The notes: generated from the sequence alone by a model not told the origin. Positions 34,047 through 43,784 are shown, counted from the stretch's first letter. The stretch is 62,136 nucleotides of DNA from an uncultured Clostridia bacterium (GCA_947624675.1 CANQLI010000007.1:67090-129225); one strand, 5' to 3'. A program made the numbers and translations.

Positions 34047-34622
34047 TCAAGTCCCAATATGTATCAAAGCCTCAGATATTATCAAAAATGCAACAGTTAC
34101 ATATACGCTTAGATTTACTTTTCCGAAGAAAACAGCATACGCCAATACCGCCAAAACTAACAACATTGAAACAACCTTAAAAAAAATAAAGATCGGTCTT
34201 AGCCGTAAATACTTTTTCATAAGAATGTCAATCGCCCTTTTTCCGTCTAAATATCCCAAGGGCAGAAGATTAAATATCCCAAGAGCTAGATTTACATCAA
34301 ACAATGTTCCCATATCACATACGCTCAAAAGACATATAAAAAAGTTTACCAAAGCTCCGCTTAATGCTATTATAAGTTCCTTTGACGCCGGCAAAAGCTT
34401 TTGTTCATATTTTATCTTCATTCCTCCGCCGTAAAGACATATATCGCTTATTTCTATTCCGAATGCTCTAATAGCTATAATATGACCAAGCTCATGCAAA
34501 AGGCATGATAACACCGAAAGAATTATTACTATCTCATCGTAAAGCAGAACGCAAAGGGTTACCACAGCCAAAAATGAAAAGCGCAAGGTTATTCTTGTTT
34601 TTCCTATATTAAATTTTATCAT
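34047..34622 (-). CDS. Site-2 protease family (M50) intramembrane metalloprotease
   Basis: A 191-residue polytopic protein, start ATG with a GGGGGT site. The zinc motif HELGH is at about residues 43-47 and the second metal motif NLLPLGYLDGKRA at about 119-131 supplies the Asp ligand. These are the hallmarks of the S2P/SpoIVFB family, which cleaves membrane-bound regulators. In spore formers, SpoIVFB processes pro-sigma-K; a gene of this size directly downstream of spoVM might have that role, but many non-sporulation M50 proteases look the same. It is the first chromosomal gene beyond the element. Confidence 0.8.
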   Translation of the reverse strand: MIKFNIGKTRITLRFSFLAVVTLCVLLYDEIVIILSVLSCLLHELGHIIAIRAFGIEISDICLYGGGMKIKYEQKLLPASKELIIALSGALVNFFICLLSVCDMGTLFDVNLALGIFNLLPLGYLDGKRAIDILMKKYLRLRPIFIFFKVVSMLLVLAVLAYAVFFGKVNLSVYVTVAFLIISEALIHIGT

Positions 34623-34671
34623 AAAAATACCCCCGAATATTTTATTCAGAGGCCTAAACTTGTATGATTAA

Positions 34672-34700
34672 ATTAAAAGAGCGGATATATTCCGCTCAAA
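34672..34700 (-). terminator. Terminator of the spoVM transcript
   Basis: GAGCGGA/TCCGCTC stem; on the minus strand it is followed by TTTT. Confidence 0.7.
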
Positions 34701-34704
34701 AACC

Positions 34705-34788
34705 CTATGTATTTGTCTTCTTGACATTATAAACGATCCTTAATATACCCGATAGTATAACTCCGGGCTTTACTATAACTATCTTCAT
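34705..34788 (-). CDS. spoVM: Stage V sporulation protein M-like peptide
   Basis: A 27-residue gene. The start ATG lies 8 bases after GGAG on the minus strand. The peptide begins MKIVIVKPGVILSGILR and ends in KKTNT: a short amphipathic, positively charged helix interrupted by Pro and Gly, as in SpoVM (26 residues in Bacillus), which marks the convex forespore membrane and anchors SpoIVA for coat assembly. It follows thiN, the same order as prpC-prkC-rsgA-rpe-thiN-spoVM in Bacillus, which strongly supports the call. Confidence 0.82.
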   Translation of the reverse strand: MKIVIVKPGVILSGILRIVYNVKKTNT

Positions 34789-34843
34789 CGTATCATCTCC
34801 TAAATACTTGATAATACTATGATATGCCGAACCGGTAAAAAGG

Positions 34844-35485
34844 TTAAAGTCTTGAAAAAACGACAAGAAGTGTTCCGCTGTTAAACGAGAGCTCGCAGCT
34901 TTTTTCGGTTATGTGGTTACTTGCTCCGATTGGAAAGGAATTGTCAATATCAGCGTTTCTGACTTCATACTCTGCACCGATTATGCTTAATCCGCATACC
35001 TTAGGCGAATAACTGAAAAGAGACATTGAGAATCCTTCTCTTTTTTTTAATGAATACGCTCCCGGACCAATCAGTATAACCTCGTCATCAGACGAAATGA
35101 TTCTCCCCTTAGCACCTGATTTTAAAATATAATAAAGGCTTTGGATATTTGCTATCGTGTGGTCGAGTCTTCCTCCGATTCCCGACACGATCGTTATGTC
35201 GTCAGCGCCCATATCCAAAGCGTATCTTATGCAAAGCATTGTATCAGTATCATCCTTTTTGACTGAGTGCTTTATTACCCTACCTGTACTTTCATCGGGA
35301 GCATCAGACGAGTCAAAATCACCGATAACTACATCGGGAGTTACACCAATTCTGTTTAAAAGCTTAGTACCGCAGTCTGCGGCTAAAACGGTATATTGAG
35401 AAAAATCATATTTATCCAGAAAAGAAATATCGCTTATATCGGGACCTGAAAAAATAACAAAACTATTCTTCACTTTATCTCCCAT
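34844..35485 (-). CDS. thiN: Thiamine pyrophosphokinase
   Basis: A 213-residue enzyme that converts thiamine to thiamine diphosphate with ATP. Family motifs: VLAADCGTKLLNRIGVTPDVVIGDFDSSD (about 33-61, substrate and Mg site), KHSVKKDDTDTMLCIRYA (about 72-89) and SGIGGRLDHTIANI (about 100-113). Full length for the ThiN group. It overlaps the end of rsgA by 16 bases, so the two are translated together; spoVM follows. Confidence 0.92.
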   Translation of the reverse strand: MGDKVKNSFVIFSGPDISDISFLDKYDFSQYTVLAADCGTKLLNRIGVTPDVVIGDFDSSDAPDESTGRVIKHSVKKDDTDTMLCIRYALDMGADDITIVSGIGGRLDHTIANIQSLYYILKSGAKGRIISSDDEVILIGPGAYSLKKREGFSMSLFSYSPKVCGLSIIGAEYEVRNADIDNSFPIGASNHITEKSCELSFNSGTLLVVFSRL

Positions 35486-36351
35486 TCCTTTATGTTTTTA
35501 GCCTCATAAAACATTGTCCTGTAGCTTTCATACCTTGACGACGATATTTTGTTTGCGTTTAAAGCTTCAATGACCGCACATCCCGGCTCTGCCGTGTGGG
35601 TACAGTCGGGAAATCGACAGTTCCCAAGATATTCGGAAAATTCCGGAAAGCACCGTGCAAGCTCATCTTTTTTTATAATGTCATATCTGTTTGTTTCAAA
35701 TGTCGAAAATCCCGGTGTATCGGCAATATACCCGCCGCCTTCGATAGGATATAATTCGGTATGACGGGTAGTGTGCCTTCCACGACCCAGCTTTTTACTT
35801 ATCCCGGAGGTATCAAGACAAAGATCTTCAAAAATATTATTGAGTAAGCTTGATTTTCCGACACCGGTATTTCCGGTAAAGGCTGATATTTTGCCCTTTA
35901 GGTATTCGCTTATCCTGTCCGAGCCTTCTCCTGTCGTGTTATCTGCCGTAAAGACGGTAAATCCTGCGTCAGAATAGATCTTAGTATATTCGTCTGCACT
36001 TTTAAGGTCGGTTTTTGTAAACACCATAACCGGCTCGATATTTTTAAAAATTGATACAGCCGAAAATTTATCTATAAGCTCAAGGTTCGGACTTGGTTCC
36101 ATAACTGAGCTTACAAGAACAAGGCAGTCAAGATTTGCAACAGGCGGTCTTATTATGAGTGATTTTCTTGGCAGGACCTCAGTTATTACCCCGAAATTAT
36201 CGTCGGTCACATCAAATTCAACATTATCGCCGCATACAGGAGATATTCCACGCTTTCTGAATACTCCTCTGGCTTTACATTCATATACGGCATCGGAGGC
36301 ACAAACACTGTATGTGCCTCCGAGCAGCTTAACTATTATTCCCCGTTTCAT
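35470..36351 (-). CDS. rsgA: Ribosome small-subunit GTPase RsgA
   Basis: A 293-residue circularly permuted GTPase that assists late 30S maturation. An N-terminal OB-fold (about 1-65) is followed by the permuted motifs: G4 VFTKTDL (about 110-116), G1 GNTGVGKSSLLN (about 160-171), G3 DTPGF (about 212-216). A zinc-binding tail follows with CRFPDCTHTAEPGC (about 246-259). It lies directly after prkC, in the usual Bacillota order. rpe, often next in this cluster, is absent here. Confidence 0.95.
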   Translation of the reverse strand: MKRGIIVKLLGGTYSVCASDAVYECKARGVFRKRGISPVCGDNVEFDVTDDNFGVITEVLPRKSLIIRPPVANLDCLVLVSSVMEPSPNLELIDKFSAVSIFKNIEPVMVFTKTDLKSADEYTKIYSDAGFTVFTADNTTGEGSDRISEYLKGKISAFTGNTGVGKSSLLNNIFEDLCLDTSGISKKLGRGRHTTRHTELYPIEGGGYIADTPGFSTFETNRYDIIKKDELARCFPEFSEYLGNCRFPDCTHTAEPGCAVIEALNANKISSSRYESYRTMFYEAKNIKEWEIK

Positions 36352-38505
36352 TTATTCTGCTGAATAATTGTCAGACGACATATCATCGTCAGAACCATCG
36401 TCACCGCTGTCAACATATTCGTCTGTTTCAGGCTCGGTATAATCTTCTGTCAAAGCTTCCGTAGGAGCTTCTGTCGGCTGTTCGGGAGTTATCTGAACAA
36501 AGCAATTCGGGTTTGTCGATACAGTCTCATACTTTTTATCCTTGTATGAGATCTTATACTGACCGTAAACCGCTGTTCGTCCGCTTGTATTATTTGTAAC
36601 AGATATTGCGACATTCTCCTCGCCCTTACCTGTTACAGGGACATATATATTCTCTCCTGCCCAAGCCTCTGCCTGGTCGATCGACTGTGTTTTAGACAAA
36701 GCTCCGTTCACCGAGATGTTTATCACATAGCTTCCCCACGCCCCAAGAGGCACATTTACAGGTATAGAAACGGTTGCCTGTGCGACCTCACCTGTTGAGA
36801 TCTGGAGAACGATTTCGGAATTTATATCTACATACTGACCCTCAGATACAGACTGTGAAACGACCTTACCCTTTTCGACTTCATCGGTATCTATATCCTC
36901 AAAAGAAACCTTAAGCTTGTTTTTCTCTAAAATAGCCTTTGCGTCACCCTTTGTTTTTCCTAAAACATCAGGTACTTTTACAGTCTTTTGAAGCGGTCCC
37001 TTGCTGACAAACACCTTTATTGTTGAACCGACCGGCGCCGCCTCGTTAACAGCCGGATTAGTCCTTATTACTCTTCCCTCTGCGACAGTGTCCGAATTCT
37101 GAAGAGTTTCAGATGCTTTAAAGCCAAGCTTTTCAAGATCATTTCTTGCGTCTTCAAAGGTCTGATTTGCAAGATCCGGAATCACTTCTGTTCTCGGACC
37201 TTTGCTGACAGTAAGTGTTATCTCAGCGCCCTCTTTTTTTATCTCGCCGTCAGCAATATCCTGTTCAAAGATTATTCCCTCTGCATACTCGTCGTTGTTT
37301 TCATCTATTGCGACAATATTGAGCTTATCACCGTACTCTGATCTTGCGTCTGTTATGCTCATACCTACAAAGTTAGGTATCTCAATAGTTCCGGCGCCTT
37401 TTGAAAGTCCGCCCATAGACTTCATTACCATAAAGAATATCGTAAACGCTGCAACTATTACTACCGCAACCGTTACAGCGGCCAGGATAGGCACGACATA
37501 AGAACGCTTTTTCTCCTCTTCCTCTTCTTCATCATACTCCTCATCATCGTAATATTCCTCTTCATCATCTGCCTGCTTAGGCTGATTCTTAGCGCTGTTC
37601 ATATCGGCATCTGTAATAGGGTTAAAGAAAATTGTAGACTCTGAATCCGGCTCAGAGGTATATCCAAAAACAACATCGGGGTCATGCTTGAAGGTCTCTA
37701 TATCCTTAAGCATTTCCGAAGCAGACTGATACCTTTTTAACGGCTCTCTTTCCATTGCGTGCATCACTATTTCCTCAAGAGGCTCAGGAATAGTCGCAAC
37801 AATATCTCTCGGTCTTTTTGCGTTCTCCTGCATATGCATAAGAGCCACAGCGACCGGGTTTTCAGCATCAAACGGTTTTACACCCGTGAGCATCTCATAA
37901 AGCATAACACCCACCGAGTAAATATCGCTCTTTTCGTCAGTAATATCACCTCTTGCCTGCTCCGGTGAAATATAGTGAACAGAACCGATCGTCTTATCGG
38001 AAAGGGTCCTTCCGTCCTGGCGTGAAAACCTTGCGATTCCAAAGTCCATCACCTTAATTGTGCCGTCCGTAAACAGCATAATATTCTGAGGCTTAATATC
38101 CCTGTGAACTATTCCCCTGTCGTGAGCGTGCTGAAGCGCTTTAAGGACCTGAGTTATAAAGTGAAGTGCATCCTTCCACCTAAGCACTCCCTGCTGCTCG
38201 ATAAATTCTTTCAATGTAATACCGTTTATGTATTCCATAACGATATACTGTACCTCGTCAGAAAATCCGACATCGTATATCTTAACAATGTTCGGATGTG
38301 AAAGTACAGCGATAGCCTTGCTTTCGTTGCGAAAGCGCCTTAAAAACTCCTCATTTTCCGAAAACTCATTCTTTAGTATCTTTACAGCTACCGTTCTGTC
38401 CTCCATTATGTCAACGGCCTTGTAAACATCAGCCATTCCGCCCATTCCGATGAGCTCCGTAATTTCGTATCTTCCGTCTAATCTCTTTCCGACATAAGCG
38501 TCCAT
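36352..38505 (-). CDS. prkC: Ser/Thr protein kinase PrkC with PASTA domains
   Basis: A 717-residue membrane kinase. Kinase domain about 10-275 with GMGGMADVYKA, catalytic VHRDIKPQN, MDFGIARFS and SPEQARGD. An acidic juxtamembrane stretch, then one span (about 337-362), then three PASTA domains (IEIPNFVGMS, TEVIPDLANQ, VKVPDVLGKT; about 375-575) that bind muropeptides, an extra beta domain, and a Thr/Glu/Asp-rich C-terminus. PrkC senses cell-wall fragments and regulates growth and spore germination. It is paired with the PP2C phosphatase gene 28 bases upstream. Confidence 0.95.
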   Translation of the reverse strand: MDAYVGKRLDGRYEITELIGMGGMADVYKAVDIMEDRTVAVKILKNEFSENEEFLRRFRNESKAIAVLSHPNIVKIYDVGFSDEVQYIVMEYINGITLKEFIEQQGVLRWKDALHFITQVLKALQHAHDRGIVHRDIKPQNIMLFTDGTIKVMDFGIARFSRQDGRTLSDKTIGSVHYISPEQARGDITDEKSDIYSVGVMLYEMLTGVKPFDAENPVAVALMHMQENAKRPRDIVATIPEPLEEIVMHAMEREPLKRYQSASEMLKDIETFKHDPDVVFGYTSEPDSESTIFFNPITDADMNSAKNQPKQADDEEEYYDDEEYDEEEEEEKKRSYVVPILAAVTVAVVIVAAFTIFFMVMKSMGGLSKGAGTIEIPNFVGMSITDARSEYGDKLNIVAIDENNDEYAEGIIFEQDIADGEIKKEGAEITLTVSKGPRTEVIPDLANQTFEDARNDLEKLGFKASETLQNSDTVAEGRVIRTNPAVNEAAPVGSTIKVFVSKGPLQKTVKVPDVLGKTKGDAKAILEKNKLKVSFEDIDTDEVEKGKVVSQSVSEGQYVDINSEIVLQISTGEVAQATVSIPVNVPLGAWGSYVINISVNGALSKTQSIDQAEAWAGENIYVPVTGKGEENVAISVTNNTSGRTAVYGQYKISYKDKKYETVSTNPNCFVQITPEQPTEAPTEALTEDYTEPETDEYVDSGDDGSDDDMSSDNYSAE

Positions 38506-38533
38506 ATTAACACTTTCCTCCCTTTTGTTCCTG

Positions 38534-39262
38534 TCAGTTTACAATAATTGCGATCGTTATGTTGTCTTTACCGCCGTGATCGTTGCAATAATTTATCATT
38601 TCATTCATTGCCGATTCAAGCGGCTTTAAATATACAAAATTATATATCTGCTCATCTGAAAGGTAGTTTGTAAGACCGTCCGAGCAAAGAAGTATCAAAG
38701 ATTTTTCCGAAAGCGGTACTTCAAAGAAATCGGGATCAACCGTTTCCTCTGCGCCTATCGCCTTTGTGATTATATGACTGATGTGTTTAGCTGCGGGATC
38801 GCTCTTATCATATTTCCCCTGACTTTGAAGCATTTCGATGATCGTGTGGTCCTTTGTTATCTGAGTAATTCCCTCCGCTGTAAGAAGATATGCGCGGCTG
38901 TCCCCAACACTTGCTATATAAGCCATATCCTGCGTAGCTATCGCCGCAACACAGGTCGTTCCCATACCTTCCTTTTGCTTGTCCGATTTAGACTTTTCGT
39001 AAACCATTGTGTTGGCTGTTTTTAATACAGTGACCAACATATTCTGAATAGCTCTTGAGTTGAGATCTCTGCGATAACTTAAATTAAGACGGTCGAACAC
39101 CACATTTGAGGCGATACTACTCGCGTCTCCTCCCGCAAGTGCGCCCCCCATTCCGTCACAAACAACGCACACTGCGGTATCCTCGCCTATCAACCCCACT
39201 TTAAAGTTGTCCTGATTCTCGTCTCTTATCAATCCGATATCGCTTTTTGCTGTTACAAACAA
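38534..39262 (-). CDS. prpC: PP2C-type protein phosphatase (Stp/PrpC)
   Basis: A 242-residue metal-dependent phosphatase that reverses PrkC phosphorylation. Conserved motifs: RDENQDNF (about 13-20), VCDGMGGALAGG (about 34-45), SVGDSRAYL, SDGLTNYL (about 194-201) and GGKDNITIAI at the end. The Asp residues that bind Mg/Mn are all present. It overlaps the rlmN end by 10 bases, tying it to that operon. Confidence 0.95.
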   Translation of the reverse strand: MFVTAKSDIGLIRDENQDNFKVGLIGEDTAVCVVCDGMGGALAGGDASSIASNVVFDRLNLSYRRDLNSRAIQNMLVTVLKTANTMVYEKSKSDKQKEGMGTTCVAAIATQDMAYIASVGDSRAYLLTAEGITQITKDHTIIEMLQSQGKYDKSDPAAKHISHIITKAIGAEETVDPDFFEVPLSEKSLILLCSDGLTNYLSDEQIYNFVYLKPLESAMNEMINYCNDHGGKDNITIAIIVN

Positions 39263-40320
39263 GCCTTATCACCTTCCTCTTGCGATTCGTATTCACGCCT
39301 TAACTGTCCGCAGGCAGCGTTTATATCGCTTCCCAGTGTCCTCCGTACAGTGGCATTTATCCCCAGTTCCTCCAAATATTTTTTAAACCTGTTCGCACTT
39401 TTTCTGTCAGAAGTAAAGCTGCGCTCCTTGATTTTATTGACAGGTATTATATTAACATGACAGTTCTGACCTTTGAGTAGTGAATAAAGCTCATATGCGT
39501 TTTCCCTCTTGTCATTAACTGTATCTATAACCGCATATTCATAAGAGATCCTTCTGCCTGTTTTATCAAAGTAATATTTACAGGCATCAATAAGCTCTTC
39601 TATGTGGTATCTATTGTTTATAGGCATTATCTCAGACCGTGTCTCATCGTTTGCCGCGTGAAGAGAAACGGACAAAGTAAGTCCAAGTCCAAGCTCTGCC
39701 AATTCATAAATCCTAGGCACTATCCCGCAGGTCGACAGCGATATATGTCTGAGCGACAGATTTTTACCTCTTTCATCGCTCAGTATCCTTAAAAATTTGA
39801 CTACATTGTCAAAATTGTCAAGCGGCTCGCCTATTCCCATAAGTACAAGGCTCTGTACCTTTCTTGCCTCTAGTCTTTCAGTCTCATAGACCTGCATAAG
39901 CATTTCACCGGGCGTAAGATTTCTCTTAAATCCGGCAATAGTCGAGGCACAGAACTTACAGCCCATTTTACATCCTACCTGAGTTGATATACAAAGGCTT
40001 GTGCCATGCTCATACTCCATCATAACCGTTTCCACGCGGTTATTATCATCAAGCTCATATAAATATTTTACAGTATTATCCTGCTTTGACGCAAGTCTTT
40101 TTAATGCAAATAGTGATTTTATACAAAACAAACCGGAAATTTTATTTCTAAACTGTGCAGATAAGTTAGTCATATCGCCAAAATCCGACACGCGCTTTTT
40201 ATGTAGCCAGTCAAATATCTGATTCGCGCGAAATGAAGGCTCGCCGAGCCTTACTATCTCATCTTTAAGCTCTTCAAATTCATAGGATAGAATATCTTTT
40301 TTTATCGGTTCGCTCAACAA
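39253..40320 (-). CDS. rlmN: 23S rRNA (adenine-2503-C2)-methyltransferase RlmN
   Basis: A 355-residue radical-SAM methyltransferase acting on A2503 of 23S rRNA and on some tRNAs. The cluster motif CKMGCKFCAS (about 117-126) is CxxxCxxC; SLVLMGIGEPLDN holds the family glycine loop; the methyl-carrying cysteine lies near the C-terminus in DINAACGQL (about 342). Full length. It sits between rsmB and prpC as in other Bacillota. Confidence 0.96.
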   Translation of the reverse strand: MLSEPIKKDILSYEFEELKDEIVRLGEPSFRANQIFDWLHKKRVSDFGDMTNLSAQFRNKISGLFCIKSLFALKRLASKQDNTVKYLYELDDNNRVETVMMEYEHGTSLCISTQVGCKMGCKFCASTIAGFKRNLTPGEMLMQVYETERLEARKVQSLVLMGIGEPLDNFDNVVKFLRILSDERGKNLSLRHISLSTCGIVPRIYELAELGLGLTLSVSLHAANDETRSEIMPINNRYHIEELIDACKYYFDKTGRRISYEYAVIDTVNDKRENAYELYSLLKGQNCHVNIIPVNKIKERSFTSDRKSANRFKKYLEELGINATVRRTLGSDINAACGQLRREYESQEEGDKACL

Positions 40321-40323
40321 ATT

Positions 40324-41619
40324 TCACCACTGATCCTTGCGTCTTATTTTTGATATAAAGAATGCGTCTGAGCCAAAATCTTTAGGCATAATCGTTTTTT
40401 TATGATCGCCGTCAAATTCCTGTACGGCTTCGAAATCCTTATTATCTCTTAAAAATCCATCTATGACCTTATCGTTTTCATCCCTGTTCAAAGTACAGGT
40501 AGAATACACAAGCACTCCTCCGTGCTTTAGATAGCCTGCCGCATTTTCAAGTATCATTCTTTGGAGCCTCGGAAGATCAATTATCTCATCAAGAGGCTTG
40601 TACTTTATCTCCGGTTTTCTTTTTATTATTCCGAACCCCGAACACGGCACATCGCAAAGCACTCTGTCAAACTTTCCCATCGCCGAATCAGCCACCGTCG
40701 CATCGCTTACCCTTGCGTTTATAATACTTATCCCTAATCTTTCCGCGCCCTTTTTTATAAGCGAGATTTTATGCTCATAAAGATCGCAAGCAACTATCTG
40801 ACCTTTATTTTTCATATCGAGCGCCAATGTAAAAGCCTTTGAGCCCGGAGCGGAACATATATCAAGTATTCTCTCACCGCTCTGTGCCCCAAGGGACCTT
40901 GCCGCGAGCTGGCTTGAATAATCCTGAACATAAAAAAGTCCGTTTGCAAATGCAGATGATGAAAGCGCTTTTCCCGACACACATAAGACATTTTCATCAA
41001 ATCCGAAATTTTCTATTCTTACGCCGTCGCTTATAAGAATATCCGAAAGTGTTTTTGCGTCGGTCTTAAGAGTATTCACCCTGACAAACAATTTAGCCGG
41101 CTCTAGCGAGCTTTTTAAAAATTCCTGTGCGGCTTTATCCCCATATTCATCACAGAGCTTTTTAACCAGCGGCTTCGGACAGGAATACAATACGAATAGT
41201 CTTTCAAGTCCGTTAGGTGGAAGAGAAAGATTTTCTCGTTCTCTTATATACGAGCGAAGTACAGCGTTTACAAATCCCGACAATCTGGGATTTTCGTTTT
41301 TCTTTGTAAGTAAAACGCATTCGTTCACTGCCGCCGGATCAGGGACGGAATTCAGATATTCTATTTGATATATTCCAATCCTGAGTATATTTAATATAAC
41401 AGGAGACAGCTTATTGATTTTTGTTTTAGAAAGCCTTGAAATATAATAATCAAGCGTAATACGCCTTTCAATTACGCCGTAGAAAAGCGCTGTCACAAAA
41501 GCCTTCTGACTTGTATTAAAATCATATCTTTCAAGCTCGCTGTCAAGGAGTATATTAGAATATCCTCCGTCATTTTGAACTCTTAATAGAAGCTTTAAAA
41601 CCAAGCCCCGCTCATTCAA
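40324..41619 (-). CDS. rsmB: 16S rRNA (cytosine-967-C5)-methyltransferase RsmB
   Basis: A 431-residue enzyme with an N-terminal NusB-like RNA-binding domain (about 1-130) and a C-terminal SAM-dependent methyltransferase. Visible motifs are DICSAPGSKAFTLA (SAM binding), CDVPCSGFG with the first catalytic Cys, and VYSTCTLNRDEN with the second Cys. It starts inside the end of the yugP-like gene (ATGA overlap), so it is co-translated. Confidence 0.95.
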   Translation of the reverse strand: MNERGLVLKLLLRVQNDGGYSNILLDSELERYDFNTSQKAFVTALFYGVIERRITLDYYISRLSKTKINKLSPVILNILRIGIYQIEYLNSVPDPAAVNECVLLTKKNENPRLSGFVNAVLRSYIRERENLSLPPNGLERLFVLYSCPKPLVKKLCDEYGDKAAQEFLKSSLEPAKLFVRVNTLKTDAKTLSDILISDGVRIENFGFDENVLCVSGKALSSSAFANGLFYVQDYSSQLAARSLGAQSGERILDICSAPGSKAFTLALDMKNKGQIVACDLYEHKISLIKKGAERLGISIINARVSDATVADSAMGKFDRVLCDVPCSGFGIIKRKPEIKYKPLDEIIDLPRLQRMILENAAGYLKHGGVLVYSTCTLNRDENDKVIDGFLRDNKDFEAVQEFDGDHKKTIMPKDFGSDAFFISKIRRKDQW

Positions 41620-42365
41620 TCCCGTCTTCCCCTTCCACCGGCGCTCAATACGATCAAAACAAGCCTTAGTAATGATGCGATTGATGACACAAGTGCCGCA
41701 ACATAAGTCAAAGCCGCTGCGGAAAGGACTTTTCTAGCCATAGGTATTTCAGTATCCTCTAGGATGTGAAAGCTTTCAAGTGTTTTTATAGCCCTGCTTG
41801 AAGCGTTAAACTCGACAGGAAGTGTAATAAGCTGAAAAATTGTTGAGAGCGAAAAGAGCATAATACCTATCACGGCGATGGTCATACCGAAATTATACAT
41901 ACCGTTTTCTGTCGCCGCTCTTTGTGCAAATACAAACACAAGTCCGACAATAATAAACAATATCGAAAGCTTAGAGCCTAAATTCGTTATCGGCACCATC
42001 GCGCTTCTTATTTTAATAGGCGCATATCCCTGTGCGTGCTGCACAGCGTGACCACACTCATGAGCAGCTACTCCTATCGCTGCGACCGAATCGCTTCCGT
42101 CTACACTGTCGGAAAGGCGTATTACCTCCGCCTTCGGATCATAGTGATCGGTGAGCTTGCCCTTGATATGCTCGATTTTTATATAACTAAGACCGTTTGC
42201 GTCAAGTATCTGTCTCGCCACCTCATGTGCCGTAAGACCTCTCGAGTTTCTTATCTTAGAATACTTGCTGTATGCGGAATTGACCTTCGCCTGTGCAAAG
42301 AGTGCAAGCAGCATCGGCGGGATCAAAATAAGTATCGTCCAATCGTAATAAAATAATCCAAACAT
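41616..42365 (-). CDS. Zinc metallopeptidase, YugP family
   Basis: A 249-residue membrane protein. An N-terminal span (about 8-26), the motif AAHECGHAVQHAQGY with HExxH-type zinc ligands (about 99-113) and two or three further spans after 120 match the YugP/DUF2227-like membrane zinc peptidases. The cellular target is unknown. It lies between fmt and rsmB in many Clostridia, which suggests a housekeeping envelope role. Confidence 0.85.
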   Translation of the reverse strand: MFGLFYYDWTILILIPPMLLALFAQAKVNSAYSKYSKIRNSRGLTAHEVARQILDANGLSYIKIEHIKGKLTDHYDPKAEVIRLSDSVDGSDSVAAIGVAAHECGHAVQHAQGYAPIKIRSAMVPITNLGSKLSILFIIVGLVFVFAQRAATENGMYNFGMTIAVIGIMLFSLSTIFQLITLPVEFNASSRAIKTLESFHILEDTEIPMARKVLSAAALTYVAALVSSIASLLRLVLIVLSAGGRGRRD

Positions 42366-42378
42366 ATTTAATTCTCCT

Positions 42379-43317
42379 TTAACTAGATTTTAAAATTGTA
42401 CCTCTTTGTATCCTTCTGCCCCTTAAAAAATCCTCAGAATCCATTTTTCTAAGACCCTCCTGCTGTACGGTAACTAGCCTTACTGCTTTATCGGCACAAG
42501 CCACAACAAACCTTTTCTCATCTATTATGCTGCCGTTAGGTATATCCCTTGTGTCTATGTCTGTTACCTCAGAGCGATAGACCTTGAGCCTTTTTCCAAA
42601 GAGCTCTGTCGTCGCACAGGGCCAATCCGAGAGCCCGCATATTTGTTTATGGACCGAAAAAGCGTCCTTAGAAAAATCAATACTGCACATATCTTTTGAC
42701 AGCATTTTTGCGTAGCTTGCATTTTCCTCGTCCTGAGCTGTCGGCGTAATGTCACCGGCTTTAAGCCTGTTGAGTGTATCAAGCAGCAGCTCTGCGCCCA
42801 TTACAGAAAGCCTGTCAAAAAGCTCCGCTGCCGTTTCGTTTTCGCCGATTTTCGTCTCGCTTTTAAGAAGTATATCTCCGGTGTCAAGTCCTTCCGACAT
42901 AAGCATCGTAGTTATGCCTGTCACCTCATCACCGTTCAGGACCGCCCACTGTATCGGCGCTGCTCCCCTGTACTTCGGTAAAAGTGAGCCGTGTACATTG
43001 ACACAGCCGTACCTTGGAATGTCGAGTATCTCCTTAGGAAGTATTTTTCCGTAAGCCGCAACAACGATAACATCGGGAGCTAATTCTTTAATAGCATTTA
43101 TATATTCATCAGCGTCCTTTTTAAGGCTTTGGGGCTGAAACACCTTTATGCCGTGCTTTAGCGCAAGCTCCTTTACCGGCGGCGGCGTAAGCTTCATTCC
43201 TCTGCCCTTCGGCTTATCCGGCTGAGTGAACACAGCCGCTACCTCGTGCTCAGACCCCACAAGCGCTTCAAGCGTAGCCACGGCAAAATCGGGCGTGCCC
43301 ATATATATTATTCTCAT
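42379..43317 (-). CDS. fmt: Methionyl-tRNA formyltransferase
   Basis: A 312-residue enzyme adding a formyl group to initiator Met-tRNA. Motifs: MRIIYMGTPDFAV at the N-terminus, the folate-binding region VNVHGSLLPKYRGAAPIQWA (about 108-127) with catalytic His and Asn, and GITTMLMSEGLDTGDIL. The C-terminal OB-like tRNA-binding domain is complete. Its ATG overlaps the def stop by 4 bases. Confidence 0.97.
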   Translation of the reverse strand: MRIIYMGTPDFAVATLEALVGSEHEVAAVFTQPDKPKGRGMKLTPPPVKELALKHGIKVFQPQSLKKDADEYINAIKELAPDVIVVAAYGKILPKEILDIPRYGCVNVHGSLLPKYRGAAPIQWAVLNGDEVTGITTMLMSEGLDTGDILLKSETKIGENETAAELFDRLSVMGAELLLDTLNRLKAGDITPTAQDEENASYAKMLSKDMCSIDFSKDAFSVHKQICGLSDWPCATTELFGKRLKVYRSEVTDIDTRDIPNGSIIDEKRFVVACADKAVRLVTVQQEGLRKMDSEDFLRGRRIQRGTILKSS

Positions 43318-43784
43318 TTTTCCTCAAGCTCCTTCGGATCGACCCATTCTGTAACAAGATCTAAAAACACCTTTCCGTCAAGATGGTCACACTCATGTAA
43401 AACACACCTTGCAAAAAGTCCCTCAACAGATTTTTCATATTCTTTTCCGAATCTGTCCTGAGCCTTAAAGGTTACATACATCGGTCGGGTTACATATCCC
43501 CATTCTCCCGGACAAGACAAACACCCTTCGACTCCCTTTTGCTCTCCGCTTGTTTTGATGATTTGAGGATTTATAAGCTCGATATAGCCCTCTCCGACAT
43601 CTATAACGCAAGCCCGCCTCAGAATTCCGACCTGAGGTGCGGCAAGTCCCGCTCCGTCGGCATTATAAAGTGTATCCTTCATATCGTCCAAAAGCGTATG
43701 CAGCCTTTCATCAAATTTTTCGACCGGTCTGCATTTTTTATAAAGAGCTTCGTCACTTTTATTAAGTATCGTCCTAAGAGCCAT
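43314..43784 (-). CDS. def: Peptide deformylase
   Basis: A 156-residue metalloenzyme that removes the formyl group from nascent proteins. ATG 43784 follows AAGGAG by 7 bases, better than the longer frame from 43847. The three family motifs are present: GAGLAAPQVG, EGCLSCPGEWG (metal Cys) and HECDHLDGKVF (HExxH metal site). It forms the usual def-fmt pair. Confidence 0.96.
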   Translation of the reverse strand: MALRTILNKSDEALYKKCRPVEKFDERLHTLLDDMKDTLYNADGAGLAAPQVGILRRACVIDVGEGYIELINPQIIKTSGEQKGVEGCLSCPGEWGYVTRPMYVTFKAQDRFGKEYEKSVEGLFARCVLHECDHLDGKVFLDLVTEWVDPKELEEK

